Of a stretch of 22,133 bases of DNA, positions 7,632 through 14,889 are shown in pieces. The stretch is taken from positions 1 to 22,133 of the forward strand of contig CAJMOS010000047.1 of assembly GCA_905215015.1 (NCBI GenBank), in the 5' to 3' direction. The stretch's first letter is position 1, and every line of letters starts with the position of its first letter. The DNA is from an uncultured bacterium. GTDB lineage: Bacteria; Spirochaetota; Spirochaetia; Sphaerochaetales; Sphaerochaetaceae. Made by a program: the position numbers and the translations under genes. The notes beneath the pieces were generated by a model that was not told the origin of the DNA, did not search any database, and was given only the letters and a program-made list of their open reading frames with translations.

Positions 7632-7955
7632 ATGTACGTGCTCGTGACCTATGTGCCCGAGAGTCACCTCGGGCAAGTGAAGGAGGCGTTGTTCGCCTCC
7701 GGAGCCGGAAGCATGGATGGGTATGACCAGTGCTGCTGGCAGGTGAAGGGGACGGGGCAGTTCCGTCCCCTTTCGGGAAGCCATCCTTTCCTTGGTTCCG
7801 GGAACCAGCTGGAAACGGTCGAGGAATGGAGGCTCGAGATGGTGGTGGACGAGGAGCATGCCGCGAAAGTGGTCGAAGCTCTCAAACGCGCTCACCCCTA
7901 CGAGGTACCGGCCTACCACTTGATTCCGGTCATGACCCTTGATGCTGCTTTTTGA
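7632..7955 (+). CDS. Stand-alone NIF3/YqfO-like C-terminal domain protein
   Basis: The 107-residue protein begins MYVLVTYVPESHLGQVKEAL and carries GAGSMDGYDQCCWQVKGTGQFRPLxGS. It ends with an AHPYEVPAY block. These are marks of the PII/CutA-like domain inserted in YqfO-type NIF3 proteins, which also occurs alone as a small trimeric protein of unknown role. A longer frame starts at a GTG at 7572 overlapping the permease stop. The ATG at 7632 is preferred because the family N-terminus begins there, but neither start has a clear Shine-Dalgarno. The end overlaps the methyltransferase gene by 14 bases. Metal or ligand binding is possible by analogy with CutA but not shown here. Confidence 0.78.
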   Translation: MYVLVTYVPESHLGQVKEALFASGAGSMDGYDQCCWQVKGTGQFRPLSGSHPFLGSGNQLETVEEWRLEMVVDEEHAAKVVEALKRAHPYEVPAYHLIPVMTLDAAF

Positions 7956-8697
7956 CGGGGCGATGGGGACGATGAAGAAGATGGGGCCTGACACGTTTTC
8001 CATCCACCGTGCCTATATCGAGGCTGGCAGCCAGGTGCTCACTACCGATACCTTCATGGTGAACCGTCTCTCCGCAAGCGATGTGGAGGGAGAAAACAAG
8101 CGTGCCTTGGAAACGGCCAGGCTGGCGGTCGGGGAAACGGACGTGCTGGTCGCCGGGGACCTTGGTCCAACCGTCGCCACCAGCAAGGACTATCCGCTTT
8201 CCTTCTTCCTTGGGCTCTACCGTGAGCAGGCGAGGGCGCTGAAAGGCGTCGACCTGTGGCTGGTCGAGACGGTAGTGGACCTCGAGGTGGCACGTGCCGC
8301 GGTCCGTGCCTGCCGGGAAGTTGCCCCGGGAGTTCCAGTCCTGGTCAGCATGGTTCCCTCCATTGCGCCCGAGAAGGCGGTGCAAGCTTTCGATGGGTTC
8401 CCTCTCTCGGCTTTGGGCTACAACTGCGGCTCCGGTCCCTTGGAGAGCTCTTTGCCCCTGGCTCGGCTTGCTTCCCTGAGTCCTTTCCCTTTGATTTGGG
8501 AGCCGAGCGCGGGATTGCCGGAACAAGGTCGCTACCCTGTTGGCGGACAGGAGTGGGCAAGGGCTGTGCGGAGCGTGCTTGCACACACTCCGGTCGCCTA
8601 TGTGGGAGGTTGCTGCGGAACTACTCCCGCCTATATCCGTGCATTGGCGTATTGTGCTTTCTCTCGGAACCCCCCTATACTCGAACCAGGTCCATGA
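7942..8697 (+). CDS. Short homocysteine S-methyltransferase family protein
   Basis: The 251-residue protein matches the zinc homocysteine methyltransferase barrel, like the N-terminal module of MetH or MmuM. Seen are FDGAMGT at 4-10, TTDTFMVNR at 34-42, LGYNCGSG with Cys162, and GGCCGTTP with Cys224 and Cys225. These supply the three cysteine zinc ligands. The family transfers a methyl group to homocysteine to give methionine. The protein is shorter than the usual 300 or so residues and has no folate, cobalamin or activation module, so the methyl donor is open. The ATG at 7942 is chosen over the TTG just before it. It overlaps the previous gene by 14 bases, which suggests one operon. Confidence 0.85.
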   Translation: MLLFDGAMGTMKKMGPDTFSIHRAYIEAGSQVLTTDTFMVNRLSASDVEGENKRALETARLAVGETDVLVAGDLGPTVATSKDYPLSFFLGLYREQARALKGVDLWLVETVVDLEVARAAVRACREVAPGVPVLVSMVPSIAPEKAVQAFDGFPLSALGYNCGSGPLESSLPLARLASLSPFPLIWEPSAGLPEQGRYPVGGQEWARAVRSVLAHTPVAYVGGCCGTTPAYIRALAYCAFSRNPPILEPGP

Positions 8698-8718
8698 ATG
8701 GTTCTTGAGGAGGACTCT

Positions 8719-9150
8719 ATGGGAAAAACGAAGAAGAGTAATTTCAACGTGTTCGAGATCATGTTCGGCATCATGTGGCTGGCGATGGGGCTCGAGGGAA
8801 TCGGCCAAGGCAACGGGGGCCAGTCCATTGGCCGTTTCTATGCCTCGATCGGAAAATGGTTCGGCAAGGCCGGCGACAGCATGGTCACCATCCTTGGCGT
8901 GCTGATTCTTGTCGCCGCCGTCGTGTATCTGGTACAGAAGTTTGTGCCTGCGGTTCCTGCGCAGCTGACCAAGGTCGCCATGGTTTTCATGGTCATCGTC
9001 TGGGCGGTCACGGTGCTCTGCTGCCTGATTTTCGACATCAGCCATCTTGACGGCTTCGCCGGTTTTCTGGCCATGGTCGAGAACCTGTTCATCAACTTGC
9101 TGATTTTGTCCGCCACCATCTCTTTCTGTGGCGAATCCATCACCAAATAA
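8719..9150 (+). CDS. Hypothetical four-helix membrane protein
   Basis: I do not recognise this 143-residue protein. Four hydrophobic segments can be seen at about 12-28, 55-74, 86-106 and 117-137, after a basic N-terminus (MGKTKKSN). The middle loops are short and polar, with a Gly-rich stretch GIGQGNGGQS at 27-36. The start at 8719 is preferred to the ATG at 8698 because TTGAGGAGG lies directly before it. The gene follows the homocysteine methyltransferase closely and ends the unit at a strong terminator. No function is proposed. Confidence 0.75.
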   Translation: MGKTKKSNFNVFEIMFGIMWLAMGLEGIGQGNGGQSIGRFYASIGKWFGKAGDSMVTILGVLILVAAVVYLVQKFVPAVPAQLTKVAMVFMVIVWAVTVLCCLIFDISHLDGFAGFLAMVENLFINLLILSATISFCGESITK

Positions 9151-9167
9151 TCCGGTGGGTAGCGAAG

Positions 9168-9204
9168 GGGCAGGGGCGGGGAAACCTGTCCTTGCCCTTT
9201 TTTT
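9168..9204 (+). terminator. Strong Rho-independent terminator
   Basis: A 13-pair stem (9168-9180 with 9185-9197, including three G-U pairs) closes a GAAA tetraloop at 9181-9184. Seven T bases follow (9198-9204). It lies 17 bases after the membrane protein stop and just before the Nudix gene, so it ends the upstream operon. Confidence 0.92.
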
Positions 9205-9216
9205 CAAGGAGTCGAC

Positions 9217-9759
9217 ATGTTCGAGACGCTGGCGTCCAAGGAATTGTATCGTGATAGCTCTTTTCGTGTGACGGTGGACAGCTACCAGTTGCCCGAAGAC
9301 AAGACAGGGACGCTTTTGCAGGTCCATCACCCTGGCGGGGTCGCGGTGCTCGCCATGGACGCCTCTGGCCGTATCCCGTTGGTCCGGCAGTACCGCTATG
9401 CGGTCAAACGGAAGTTGCTGGAAATTCCGGCAGGCAAGCTGGACAAGATTCCTGGCGAGACTCCTGAGGGCGGAGCTCTGAGGGAACTGAGGGAAGAGAC
9501 CGGTTGCGAGGCCGGACAGGTAGTTCCGCTTGGATGCATCTATCCTTCTCCCGGTATCGACACCGAAGTCCTGTACCTGTTCGCGGCGAAGGTGGCCGGC
9601 CGCACAGCCCAGGATCTTGATGAAGACGAGTTCATCGACGTCGTCTGGGTATCCCCACAGGAATTCCAACAGATGGTCGGGGACGGCAGGATCAGTGACG
9701 CGAAGACCATCTGCGCCTGGAGCCGCGCCCTGCTCCGTGGCCTTATCTCGTTTTCGTGA
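9217..9759 (+). CDS. Nudix hydrolase, ADP-ribose pyrophosphatase-like
   Basis: This 180-residue protein has the Nudix box over about 73-97, with E81 then RELREETG at 89-96, and the preceding EIPAGKLD typical of ADP-ribose pyrophosphatases. The family cleaves nucleoside diphosphate sugars such as ADP-ribose into AMP and sugar phosphate with Mg. The box is slightly unusual: GKLDKIPGE carries two extra residues between the first Gly and the first Glu compared with the standard spacing. An AAGGAG site precedes the start. The gene lies directly after a terminator, so it has its own promoter or relies on read-through. Its end overlaps endonuclease III tail to tail by 17 bases. Exact substrate is not certain. 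Confidence 0.88.
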   Translation: MFETLASKELYRDSSFRVTVDSYQLPEDKTGTLLQVHHPGGVAVLAMDASGRIPLVRQYRYAVKRKLLEIPAGKLDKIPGETPEGGALRELREETGCEAGQVVPLGCIYPSPGIDTEVLYLFAAKVAGRTAQDLDEDEFIDVVWVSPQEFQQMVGDGRISDAKTICAWSRALLRGLISFS

Positions 9760-10405
9760 CTCCGATTCTCGGACAGTGGCCGGCCTCGCTGCAGAGGGAG
9801 CACTTCGGACTGACCGGGGTGCAGATATACTGCCCGTAGGTGACGAGGAGCTCGTTCATTCCGATCCAGTGCTTTTTGGGCATCACGTTCCTGATTGCTT
9901 CCTCTGTCTGTTCCGGGGTCTTGGTCTTGACCCACCCCATGCGGTTGGCGATTTGGTGGACGTGGCAATCCACGCAGGGGGCTGCGATTCCGTAGCCGAG
10001 GTTCAAGGTCAGGTTGGCGGTCTTGATGCCGACACCGGGGAGTTTCATCAGTTCCTTGGCGTCTGGAGGAACCTTGCCTTGGTAGGAATCGACCAGGACC
10101 TGGCTGATTTCCTTGATTTGTCTTGCCTTGCGGGTGTAGAAGCCGGCGGGGTAGATGGCGTGGGCGATGGTCTCGTCGCTGAGAGCGAGCATGCCTTCAG
10201 GGGTGTCGGCCAAGGCGAAGAGCCTTCTGCTCGCCTCGATGGTTACCTGGTCCTTCGTCCTCAGGCTGACCAGCGTGCTGACCAGGACCCGGAAAGGATC
10301 CTGCCGCTCTTGGGCGATGGTGGAGACGGAAGGGAGCTTGCCCCCGGCCCTGCAGGCCGCGTCCCGCATCCGCTCGAACATCCTGTCCCACTCGTCTGTC
10401 GTCAT
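9743..10405 (-). CDS. nth: Endonuclease III (DNA glycosylase/AP lyase)
   Basis: The protein has 220 residues. It carries the helix-hairpin-helix LPGVGIKTAN with the catalytic Lys128 and the catalytic Asp146 in PCVDCHVHQIANRMG. A 4Fe-4S loop with Cys195, Cys202, Cys205 and Cys211 has the exact family spacing of 6, 2 and 5 residues. It removes oxidised pyrimidines and nicks the abasic site in base excision repair. AAGGGAG lies 6 bases before the ATG. The gene is divergent from the DAHP synthase fusion across 50 bases and convergent with the Nudix gene, sharing 17 bases at their 3' ends. A neighbouring sanitation enzyme (Nudix) may be coincidence. Confidence 0.95.
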   Translation of the reverse strand: MTTDEWDRMFERMRDAACRAGGKLPSVSTIAQERQDPFRVLVSTLVSLRTKDQVTIEASRRLFALADTPEGMLALSDETIAHAIYPAGFYTRKARQIKEISQVLVDSYQGKVPPDAKELMKLPGVGIKTANLTLNLGYGIAAPCVDCHVHQIANRMGWVKTKTPEQTEEAIRNVMPKKHWIGMNELLVTYGQYICTPVSPKCSLCSEAGHCPRIGVTKTR

Positions 10406-10455
10406 TCCTTTCTCCCTTGCTTTTTCTCTGTCAACGAATTACCGTCATTACTACC
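10406..10455. promoter_or_regulatory. Short divergent intergenic region, nth / DAHP synthase fusion
   Basis: Only 50 bases separate the two start codons. On the plus strand TTGCTT (10417-10422), 17 bases and TACCGT (10440-10445) could be a promoter placing the transcript start a few bases before the ATG at 10456. No Shine-Dalgarno is visible for that ATG, so near-leaderless translation is possible. On the minus strand the ribosome site for nth lies here. Confidence 0.35.
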
Positions 10456-12369
10456 ATGATTATCGTATTGAACTCCAACATCACGGATGAACAAAAGCAT
10501 CATATCCGAAGTTTCCTCTCTTCGAAAGGGTACCAGGTCCATGAGATCGTCGGTACCGAGGAGACCGTCTTTGGCGCTGTCGGCCGCGCCACGGTCGACG
10601 TGCGGGAAGTGGAAATGCTTCCTGGCGTCGCCAAGGTCGTCCCGATCACCAAGCCCTACAAGCTCGCCAGCAGGGAACTGAAAAAAGAGGACACGATTGT
10701 CCAGGTTGGCAAGCATGTGACCATCGGTGGCGGGCGGATTGTCGTCATCGCCGGCCCCTGCGCGGTCGAGAGCAGGGAGCAGATCATGCGCATCGCCGGC
10801 GAGGTACACGAGGCAGGCGCGGTGATGCTTCGGGGCGGGGCCTTCAAGCCACGTACCAGCCCGTATGCGTTCCAAGGTCTGGGAGAAGAAGGCCTGAAAT
10901 ACCTGAAGGAGGCTGGCGAGAGGTATGACATGCCGGTCACCAGCGAGATTGTCAGCCCGGATAGCGTGGAGATGATGAAGGACTACGTGGACATGTTCCA
11001 GATCGGAGCCAGGAACATGCAGAACTTCGAGCTGCTGAAAGCGGTCGGCAAGACCGGCATGCCGGTCCTGCTCAAACGAGGTTTGGCTGCCACGATCGAG
11101 GAATGGCTGATGGCGGCAGAATACCTGATGAGCAGCGGCACCGACCAGGTGGTGCTCTGCGAGCGGGGCATCCGCACCTACGAGCGGGCCACCAGGAATA
11201 CCTTGGACTGCTCCGCCATCCCCGTCGTGCAGAAGCTGACCCACCTTCCGGTCATCGGCGACCCGAGCCACGCCACCGGCATGCGCGACATGGTCAGCCC
11301 GATGTCGCTGGCTTTGATCGCCAGCGGGGCGAGCGGGGTGATCGTCGAGGTGCATGACCATCCGGAAAAGGCTTTGAGCGATGGTCCGCAGTCCCTCTAC
11401 CCCGAGCAATTCGAGAAGATGGTGCGGGACATCGAGGCGTTGGCCCCGGTGGTCGGCAAGAGCCTGGAGCGGGTTCCTCGCAGCCACATGGCAGTCCCTG
11501 CCGGAATCGCTGGCCAGGTGCCGGACATCAGCCTGGACCTCCCAATCGCCTTCCAAGGAGTACATGGCGCTTTCAGCGAGCTGGCGGTCGGCCGGCTTTT
11601 CGGAGAGGCGGCGAAGACGTTTCCCTGCAAGGAGTTCTTCGATGTTTTCAAGGCTGTGGACAGCGGCAAGGTCATCTACGGAGTTGTCCCGGTGGAGAAT
11701 ACCCTTGGTGGAACCGTCAATGGAACGATTGATCTTTTGACCCGATTCCCCAATATCCAGGTGGTGGGCGAGCAACAGATCCGGATCAACCATGACCTGA
11801 TTGTCGTGCCTGGCGCCCAGCTTTCCGATATCAAGGAAGTCTACTCCCACCCGCAGGGACTGGCGCAGTGCGCGGATTTCCTGGCGAAGCACCTGCCCGA
11901 TGCCCGCCCCGTCTCCTTCTTCGACACGGCGGGAAGCGTGGAATATATTGCCCAGCAGAAGGACAAAAGCAAGGCCGCGATCGCAGGCAAGCCGGCAGCC
12001 GAGTTCTATCACATGGAAATCCTGAGGGAAGGTATCGAGACCAATCCGAAGAACTATACCCGCTTCTACGTGATTTGCAGGCAGGAGAACGCAAGGGTCT
12101 TCCTTTCCAGCCATGCGCCGAACCGGACGGTCTTCTCCTTTACCGTCGGCGACCAGCCCGGCACCTTGCTGAAGGTGCTGAAGGTGCTTGAAGTCCATCG
12201 GATGAATATGAAGAAACTGGAGAGTCGTCCGATTCCCGGCAAGCCTTGGGAATATTCCTTCGTCGTCGAGTCCGAGATTCCTGGCACCGAGGCTTTCCTT
12301 CAGGCGCAGGGAGAGCTGAAGGATGTCTGCGGGAACCTGCGGTTCCATGGAACCTTCTTCGCGGAGTGA
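10456..12369 (+). CDS. Fused DAHP synthase / prephenate dehydratase with ACT domain
   Basis: One 637-residue frame holds two aromatic-pathway enzymes. Residues 1-340 match the Thermotoga-type DAHP synthase, which joins phosphoenolpyruvate and erythrose 4-phosphate. They have the ferredoxin-like regulatory start (MIIVLNSNITDEQ), AGPCAVES from 99, RGGAFKPRTSPYAFQGLG, and DPSHATG. Residues about 363-545 are prephenate dehydratase (IAFQGVHGAFSE, VPVENTLGGTV, catalytic TRF at 535-537). Residues about 555-635 are an ACT domain with the phenylalanine-binding ESRP at 589-592. No chorismate mutase domain is present. Start 10456 gives the family N-terminus, though it lacks a clear ribosome site. DUF4416, lipoprotein and serine dehydratase genes follow closely. 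Two effector domains suggest feedback control at both ends. Confidence 0.93.
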   Translation: MIIVLNSNITDEQKHHIRSFLSSKGYQVHEIVGTEETVFGAVGRATVDVREVEMLPGVAKVVPITKPYKLASRELKKEDTIVQVGKHVTIGGGRIVVIAGPCAVESREQIMRIAGEVHEAGAVMLRGGAFKPRTSPYAFQGLGEEGLKYLKEAGERYDMPVTSEIVSPDSVEMMKDYVDMFQIGARNMQNFELLKAVGKTGMPVLLKRGLAATIEEWLMAAEYLMSSGTDQVVLCERGIRTYERATRNTLDCSAIPVVQKLTHLPVIGDPSHATGMRDMVSPMSLALIASGASGVIVEVHDHPEKALSDGPQSLYPEQFEKMVRDIEALAPVVGKSLERVPRSHMAVPAGIAGQVPDISLDLPIAFQGVHGAFSELAVGRLFGEAAKTFPCKEFFDVFKAVDSGKVIYGVVPVENTLGGTVNGTIDLLTRFPNIQVVGEQQIRINHDLIVVPGAQLSDIKEVYSHPQGLAQCADFLAKHLPDARPVSFFDTAGSVEYIAQQKDKSKAAIAGKPAAEFYHMEILREGIETNPKNYTRFYVICRQENARVFLSSHAPNRTVFSFTVGDQPGTLLKVLKVLEVHRMNMKKLESRPIPGKPWEYSFVVESEIPGTEAFLQAQGELKDVCGNLRFHGTFFAE

Positions 12370-12372
12370 GCG

Positions 12373-12909
12373 ATGGGCGCGATTCATACCTATACTCCTG
12401 TCAGGCTGGTCATGGGGGTGCTCACCACCCACGGCGAGCTGCATGACCAGGTGGTGAAGGTCTTGTGTGAAAGCTATGGCCCGGTCCTGACGGAGAGCAC
12501 CCATACCCCGTTTTCCTTCACAGACTATTATGATGAGGAGATGGGAGGGAAACCTGAACGATATTTCCTCGTTTTCCGGGACTTGATCGATCCTTCGCGG
12601 CTTTCGGATGTCAAGATCCACACCAACCAGGTGGAGGAGAACTTCGCCACCGAACGGGGGCGGGTCGTCAATCTCGATCCTGGCCTCCTTTCAGCCGGTT
12701 CGCTGATTCTGGCGACGACGAAGAACCGCTCCCATCGTATTCCCTTGGAGAAGGGGATTTACGCCGAGACGACCCTGATCTATTACAACCACCAGTTCAA
12801 CGCTTTGCCTTGGACCTACGCCGACTACGGCAGCGCTCCCTTCCGGGAGTTGTTCAAGATGTACCGGACCATGTACATGCGTCAGCTCGCAGAGGAACAG
12901 AAAACCTGA
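12373..12909 (+). CDS. DUF4416 family protein
   Basis: This 178-residue protein matches the uncharacterised DUF4416 family. The pattern seen is PVRLVMGVLT near the start, FSFTDYYDEEMG, KIHTNQVEENFATERGRVVNLDPG, LILATTKNRSHRIPLEKGIYAE and LPWTYADYG. The many conserved polar residues (Asp, His, Thr-Lys-Asn-Arg) suggest an enzyme or nucleotide-binding protein, but no function is known to me. The gene starts 3 bases after the DAHP synthase fusion and is followed by a lipoprotein gene. It therefore belongs to the same transcript; a link to aromatic amino acid synthesis is not shown. Confidence 0.87.
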   Translation: MGAIHTYTPVRLVMGVLTTHGELHDQVVKVLCESYGPVLTESTHTPFSFTDYYDEEMGGKPERYFLVFRDLIDPSRLSDVKIHTNQVEENFATERGRVVNLDPGLLSAGSLILATTKNRSHRIPLEKGIYAETTLIYYNHQFNALPWTYADYGSAPFRELFKMYRTMYMRQLAEEQKT

Positions 12910-12929
12910 AGAAGCTGGTTCTTTAGGGT

Positions 12930-13640
12930 ATGTGGCTTTTGTATTTGTGTTGCGTCCTGCTTGTCTCTTCCTGTTCCCTTTCGCTCCGTCCCGAACGGAG
13001 CGTGGAGGTTTCTCTTCCCTCTTCCCACCCTTGGGAGGATGCCGCCCATTATCCCATGCCCTATCGGGTGGTCACTTCACGCGGAGAAGTGATTAGGCTT
13101 GAGCGCGGGCAACGCTCGACCGCGGTGATGGCTCCCCGGGGCGAAACGGTCTTGGTTGCCGCCTACCCCTTGGATGGGCAGTATCCTTTCACCGGGGTGA
13201 TTGATGGTCAAAGCGCCCATGTGGAGCTGACCCAGGGGCAAAGCCGGCTGATCATGGGATTGCTTTCTGTTTGGGACGAGCATGGCGCTTCCCTGCGGTT
13301 TCTCTCCTGGCCGGTGGTGGAGGCGCTGGTGGGACCTTGCGCCGACACGCTTGACGTGGCGGGGACAATTGCCGCCCTCCTCAACGGAAACCTACGGGAA
13401 GGCTCTGTGCCTCAGAGCGGTCTGACGACCTATCAGATTACCGCGTTGCCACAGGGAAGGTGGTATTCGGAGCGGCAAGGCGGGAGGTCTTTCTGGCACG
13501 ACGGGACGGGGAGCGTGGTCGTCAACCTGACCGAAGGGCTGACCTGCTACTACTGCGTCGAGCGTGGCGTGGTGCTCCGGCTGTTCGTCCAGGAGGGCCG
13601 GGTGGTACAGACCCTCCAAGCGCTTCCTGTATGGTTCTAG
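12930..13640 (+). CDS. Predicted lipoprotein of unknown function
   Basis: The 236-residue protein begins with a short hydrophobic signal and a lipobox, VSSC, with Cys15 as the likely lipidated residue. The mature part is rich in beta-strand-like segments and turns (for example RLERGQRSTAVMAPRGETVLVAAYPLDG). I recognise no domain. It may sit in the inner or outer membrane facing the periplasm. It lies 20 bases after the DUF4416 gene and ends 28 bases before the L-serine dehydratase gene, so it is probably co-transcribed. The ribosome site ahead of the ATG (TTTAGGG) is weak. Confidence 0.75.
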   Translation: MWLLYLCCVLLVSSCSLSLRPERSVEVSLPSSHPWEDAAHYPMPYRVVTSRGEVIRLERGQRSTAVMAPRGETVLVAAYPLDGQYPFTGVIDGQSAHVELTQGQSRLIMGLLSVWDEHGASLRFLSWPVVEALVGPCADTLDVAGTIAALLNGNLREGSVPQSGLTTYQITALPQGRWYSERQGGRSFWHDGTGSVVVNLTEGLTCYYCVERGVVLRLFVQEGRVVQTLQALPVWF

Positions 13641-13652
13641 TTTTTTTCCAAA

Positions 13653-13660
13653 GAAGGGAG
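13653..13660 (+). promoter_or_regulatory. Ribosome binding site that favours a GTG start for sdaA
   Basis: GAAGGGAG at 13653-13660 lies 8 bases before the GTG at 13669 but 14 before the ATG at 13675. The better spacing favours GTG, adding Met-Ala before the family start MESLRELY. Confidence 0.55.
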
Positions 13661-13668
13661 TACCATCG

Positions 13669-14889
13669 GTGGCTATGGAATCCTTGCGTGAATTGTACCG
13701 TATTGGACATGGTCCCTCCAGCAGCCATACGATGGGTCCCCGCGCCGCCGCCACCCATTTCCTGAAGATGCATCCTGATGCCGCAGCATATCAAGCCGAT
13801 TTGTTCGGCTCGCTCGCCGCGACAGGAAAGGGGCACCTGACCGACGCGGCAATCCGCGAAGTGCTTTCGGGACGGAAGGTCGAGATTTCCTGGTTCCCCG
13901 ACGTGTTCAAGCCCTTCCATCCAAACGCGTTGACCATGCGCGCGCTTGACGCCGGCGGAAAGGAAATCGCCAGCCAGACCTACTACAGCATCGGTGGCGG
14001 CAAGATCGTCATCGAGGGTCAAGAGCAGGCAAAGGAGGATGACGTCTATCCTCTCGAGGTTTCCCACATGAAGCAGGTCCTGTCTCTCTGCGAGTCCGAG
14101 GGAATCCAAATCTGGGAATTCGCCCTGCGCTATGAGCCTCCGGAAATCATGGCCTACATGGCCCAGGTGTGGGACGTGATGAAAGCGGCGATCCACCGCG
14201 GGCTGGAAGCCGAGGGTGTCCTTCCCGGTGGCCTGAAGCTGGCAAGAAAGGCCATGCAGTACCATGAGAAGGCCAACGAGCATAAGGGCGCGATTGGCTC
14301 GACGGCGGAGATTTTCAGCTACGCCCTTGCTGTCAGCGAGGAGAATGCCGCCGGTGGCGAGATTGTCACCGCTCCGACCTGTGGCTCCTGCGGAGTGCTT
14401 CCTGCCGTGCTGTTCTACCTGCAACAGCAGAACCATCTGCCTGACCTGCGTATGCATCGGGCCCTGTTGACCGCCGGGGTGCTGGGCGATATCGTCAAGA
14501 CCAATGGCTCGATCAGTGGCGCCGAGGTGGGCTGTCAGGGCGAGGTCGGTGTGGCCTGTTCCATGGCGGCCGCCGCTGCGACCTATTTGCTGGGTGGCAC
14601 CATCTACCAGATCGAGTATGCCGCGGAGATGAGCCTTGAGCACCATCTCGGGCTGACCTGCGACCCGATGATGGGGTTGGTGCAGATTCCCTGCATCGAG
14701 CGCAACGCCATGGCCAGCGTGCGGGCGGTGGACAACAGCGTCTACGCCCTGCTCTCCGATGGCAGGCACCGGGTCTCCTTCGACAACATCATCGACGTGA
14801 TGATGGAGACCGGACAGGCGCTTCCCTCCCTGTACCGCGAGACCAGCAGGGGAGGGCTTGCCAAAGTGCTGCCCACCATCAACCCCTGA
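13669..14889 (+). CDS. sdaA: L-serine dehydratase, single-chain, iron-sulfur type
   Basis: This roughly 406-residue protein deaminates L-serine to pyruvate and ammonia using a 4Fe-4S cluster. The N-terminal beta domain carries RIGHGPSSSHTMGP. The C-terminal alpha domain carries GSTAEIFSYA, APTCGSCGVLPA, GCQGEVGVACSMAAA and LTCDPMMGLVQIPC. Cys289, Cys331 and Cys342 are spaced 42 and 11 apart, as in the cluster ligands of the Legionella enzyme. The C-terminus ends in Asn-Pro and has no terminal cysteine. The enzyme is oxygen sensitive and common in anaerobes. It is the last gene of the aromatic-synthesis unit. Its stop abuts the stop of the convergent pentapeptide gene with no spacer. Confidence 0.93.
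   Translation: MAMESLRELYRIGHGPSSSHTMGPRAAATHFLKMHPDAAAYQADLFGSLAATGKGHLTDAAIREVLSGRKVEISWFPDVFKPFHPNALTMRALDAGGKEIASQTYYSIGGGKIVIEGQEQAKEDDVYPLEVSHMKQVLSLCESEGIQIWEFALRYEPPEIMAYMAQVWDVMKAAIHRGLEAEGVLPGGLKLARKAMQYHEKANEHKGAIGSTAEIFSYALAVSEENAAGGEIVTAPTCGSCGVLPAVLFYLQQQNHLPDLRMHRALLTAGVLGDIVKTNGSISGAEVGCQGEVGVACSMAAAAATYLLGGTIYQIEYAAEMSLEHHLGLTCDPMMGLVQIPCIERNAMASVRAVDNSVYALLSDGRHRVSFDNIIDVMMETGQALPSLYRETSRGGLAKVLPTINP

Noticed and set aside
7930..9669. A 579-residue minus-strand frame spanning several plus-strand genes
   Set aside because: It crosses the homocysteine methyltransferase, membrane protein, terminator and Nudix gene; a real gene would not run through a strong terminator and three genes with intact motifs.
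10402..12621. A 739-residue open frame on the minus strand opposite the DAHP synthase fusion
   Set aside because: It overlaps a gene with clear motifs on the other strand, is rich in His, Asp, Arg and Leu, and shows no domain. It is a shadow of biased codon use.
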